The position numbers were made by a program, and so were the translations under genes. Of a stretch of 7,391 nt of DNA, positions 7,114-7,391 are shown piece after piece. The first letter of the stretch is position 1. The number at the start of each line of letters is the position of its first letter. Below the pieces are notes generated by a model. That model ran no database searches and was not told where the DNA came from. It saw only the letters and a list, made by a program, of their open reading frames with translations. The stretch is from an uncultured Treponema sp. (GTDB lineage Bacteria > Spirochaetota > Spirochaetia > Treponematales > Treponemataceae), in contig CALAUH010000266.1 of NCBI GenBank assembly GCA_937892225.1, positions 1 to 7,391 of the forward strand, written 5' to 3'.

Positions 7114-7119
7114 CCTCCT
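7114..7119 (-). promoter_or_regulatory. Strong ribosome binding site of the ECF S component gene
   Basis: Perfect AGGAGG on the minus strand, 7 bases before the ATG. It is the best ribosome site in the window, in contrast to trkA and the HDOD gene, which have none, and suggests high translation of the transporter subunit. Confidence 0.8.
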
Positions 7120-7137
7120 GTACAATTTCTATTAACA

Positions 7138-7166
7138 GTTATAATTCAAAGTTTATTTTTCATCAA
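7138..7166 (-). promoter_or_regulatory. Predicted promoter of the ECF S component gene
   Basis: On the minus strand TTGATG (7161-7166) and TATAAC (7138-7143) are separated by 17 bases, four and five of six matches to the housekeeping consensus. The -35 box lies inside the end of the DUF2400 coding region. The leader would be about 24 bases and include the AGGAGG site. It is too short to hold a vitamin riboswitch. Confidence 0.45.
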
Positions 7167-7391
7167 TACCAAGACCAAACAAAGCAAAATCAAGTTTTAC
7201 CGGATCATCGGGCCAGATTTTTTTTGCCTGTTCTGTAAGATTCTTTGCAGTTATTAAGCTGGAACCTGCATTATCTGCAATTAATTTTAATTTTTTTGCT
7301 TCCTGTATAACATGTGTATCTAAAGGAATTATTAATGATGAAGGTAAAATAAAATCCCAGATACCTATATCAACAGGAGAATTTCTTCTTA
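7153..7391 (-). CDS. DUF2400/TIGR02757 family protein, C-terminal end only
   Basis: Reading the minus strand, an open frame enters at the window edge and ends at a TAA at 7153-7155, giving 78 C-terminal residues; the start lies outside the window. The end of the protein is recognisable: VDIGIWDFI, then LIIPLDTHV, then DDPVKFDFALFGLGI shortly before the C-terminus. These three blocks, in this order, are what I recall from the DUF2400/TIGR02757 family, a group of uncharacterised bacterial proteins with distant likeness to helix-hairpin-helix DNA glycosylases. The biochemical role is not established. A 46-base gap separates it from the ECF gene, which may either be read through from here or use its own promoter. 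There is no sign of damage in the visible part. Confidence 0.8.
   Translation of the reverse strand, partial: RRNSPVDIGIWDFILPSSLIIPLDTHVIQEAKKLKLIADNAGSSLITAKNLTEQAKKIWPDDPVKLDFALFGLGIDEK

Noticed and set aside
7107..7152. Vitamin riboswitch before the ECF gene
   Set aside because: Only 46 bases separate the genes, with no conserved aptamer pairing visible; it holds just a promoter-like -10 box and a ribosome site.
1..7391. A defence, phage, CRISPR, toxin-antitoxin or mobile system, or tRNA/rRNA genes
   Set aside because: No direct-repeat array, integrase, transposase, terminal repeats, small gene pairs or structural RNA signature was seen; base composition and gene style look uniform.

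Overview
The window is low-GC DNA (about 30% by eye), tightly packed with genes and free of mobile elements. The gene set fits a host-associated spirochaete of the Treponema type: a TrkA/TrkH potassium system, a protein joining a GHKL-ATPase-like region to an HDOD domain, a lone ECF-transporter S component, and a DUF2400/TIGR02757 protein. This assignment rests on remembered family distributions and general style, not on a marker gene, so treat it as moderate to low confidence.

Layout: two genes on the plus strand (53-2022) face a run of five genes on the minus strand (7391 down to 2023). The plus-strand pair is a 382-residue protein with the iron-containing alcohol dehydrogenase fold, then a SpoU/TrmH-type RNA 2'-O-methyltransferase that starts 2 bases after it. 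The minus-strand run, in order of transcription, is the C-terminal end of a DUF2400 protein (cut by the window edge), an ECF S component, trkA, trkH and the GHKL/HDOD protein. The two groups converge with stop codons that touch at 2022/2023.

How the genes work together: trkA and trkH, 18 bases apart, should form one potassium-uptake system, with TrkH as the membrane channel and TrkA as the cytosolic nucleotide-binding gating ring. The HDOD protein lies 42 bases downstream on the same strand and may be co-transcribed, but a link to potassium is only inferred. The ECF S component lacks its energising module here and probably shares one encoded elsewhere. Promoter-like sequences precede the ECF gene (with a perfect AGGAGG ribosome site) and trkA. 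The trkA one sits so close to the ATG that a leaderless transcript is predicted.

The most notable points are the dehydrogenase-fold protein, which appears to have lost all four metal ligands and most of the nucleotide-binding motifs while remaining a full-length open gene; the GHKL/HDOD fusion with signs of decay in both active sites; and the leaderless trkA promoter overlapped by an AT-only inverted repeat. I found no defence system, phage, CRISPR, IS element or structural RNA gene.
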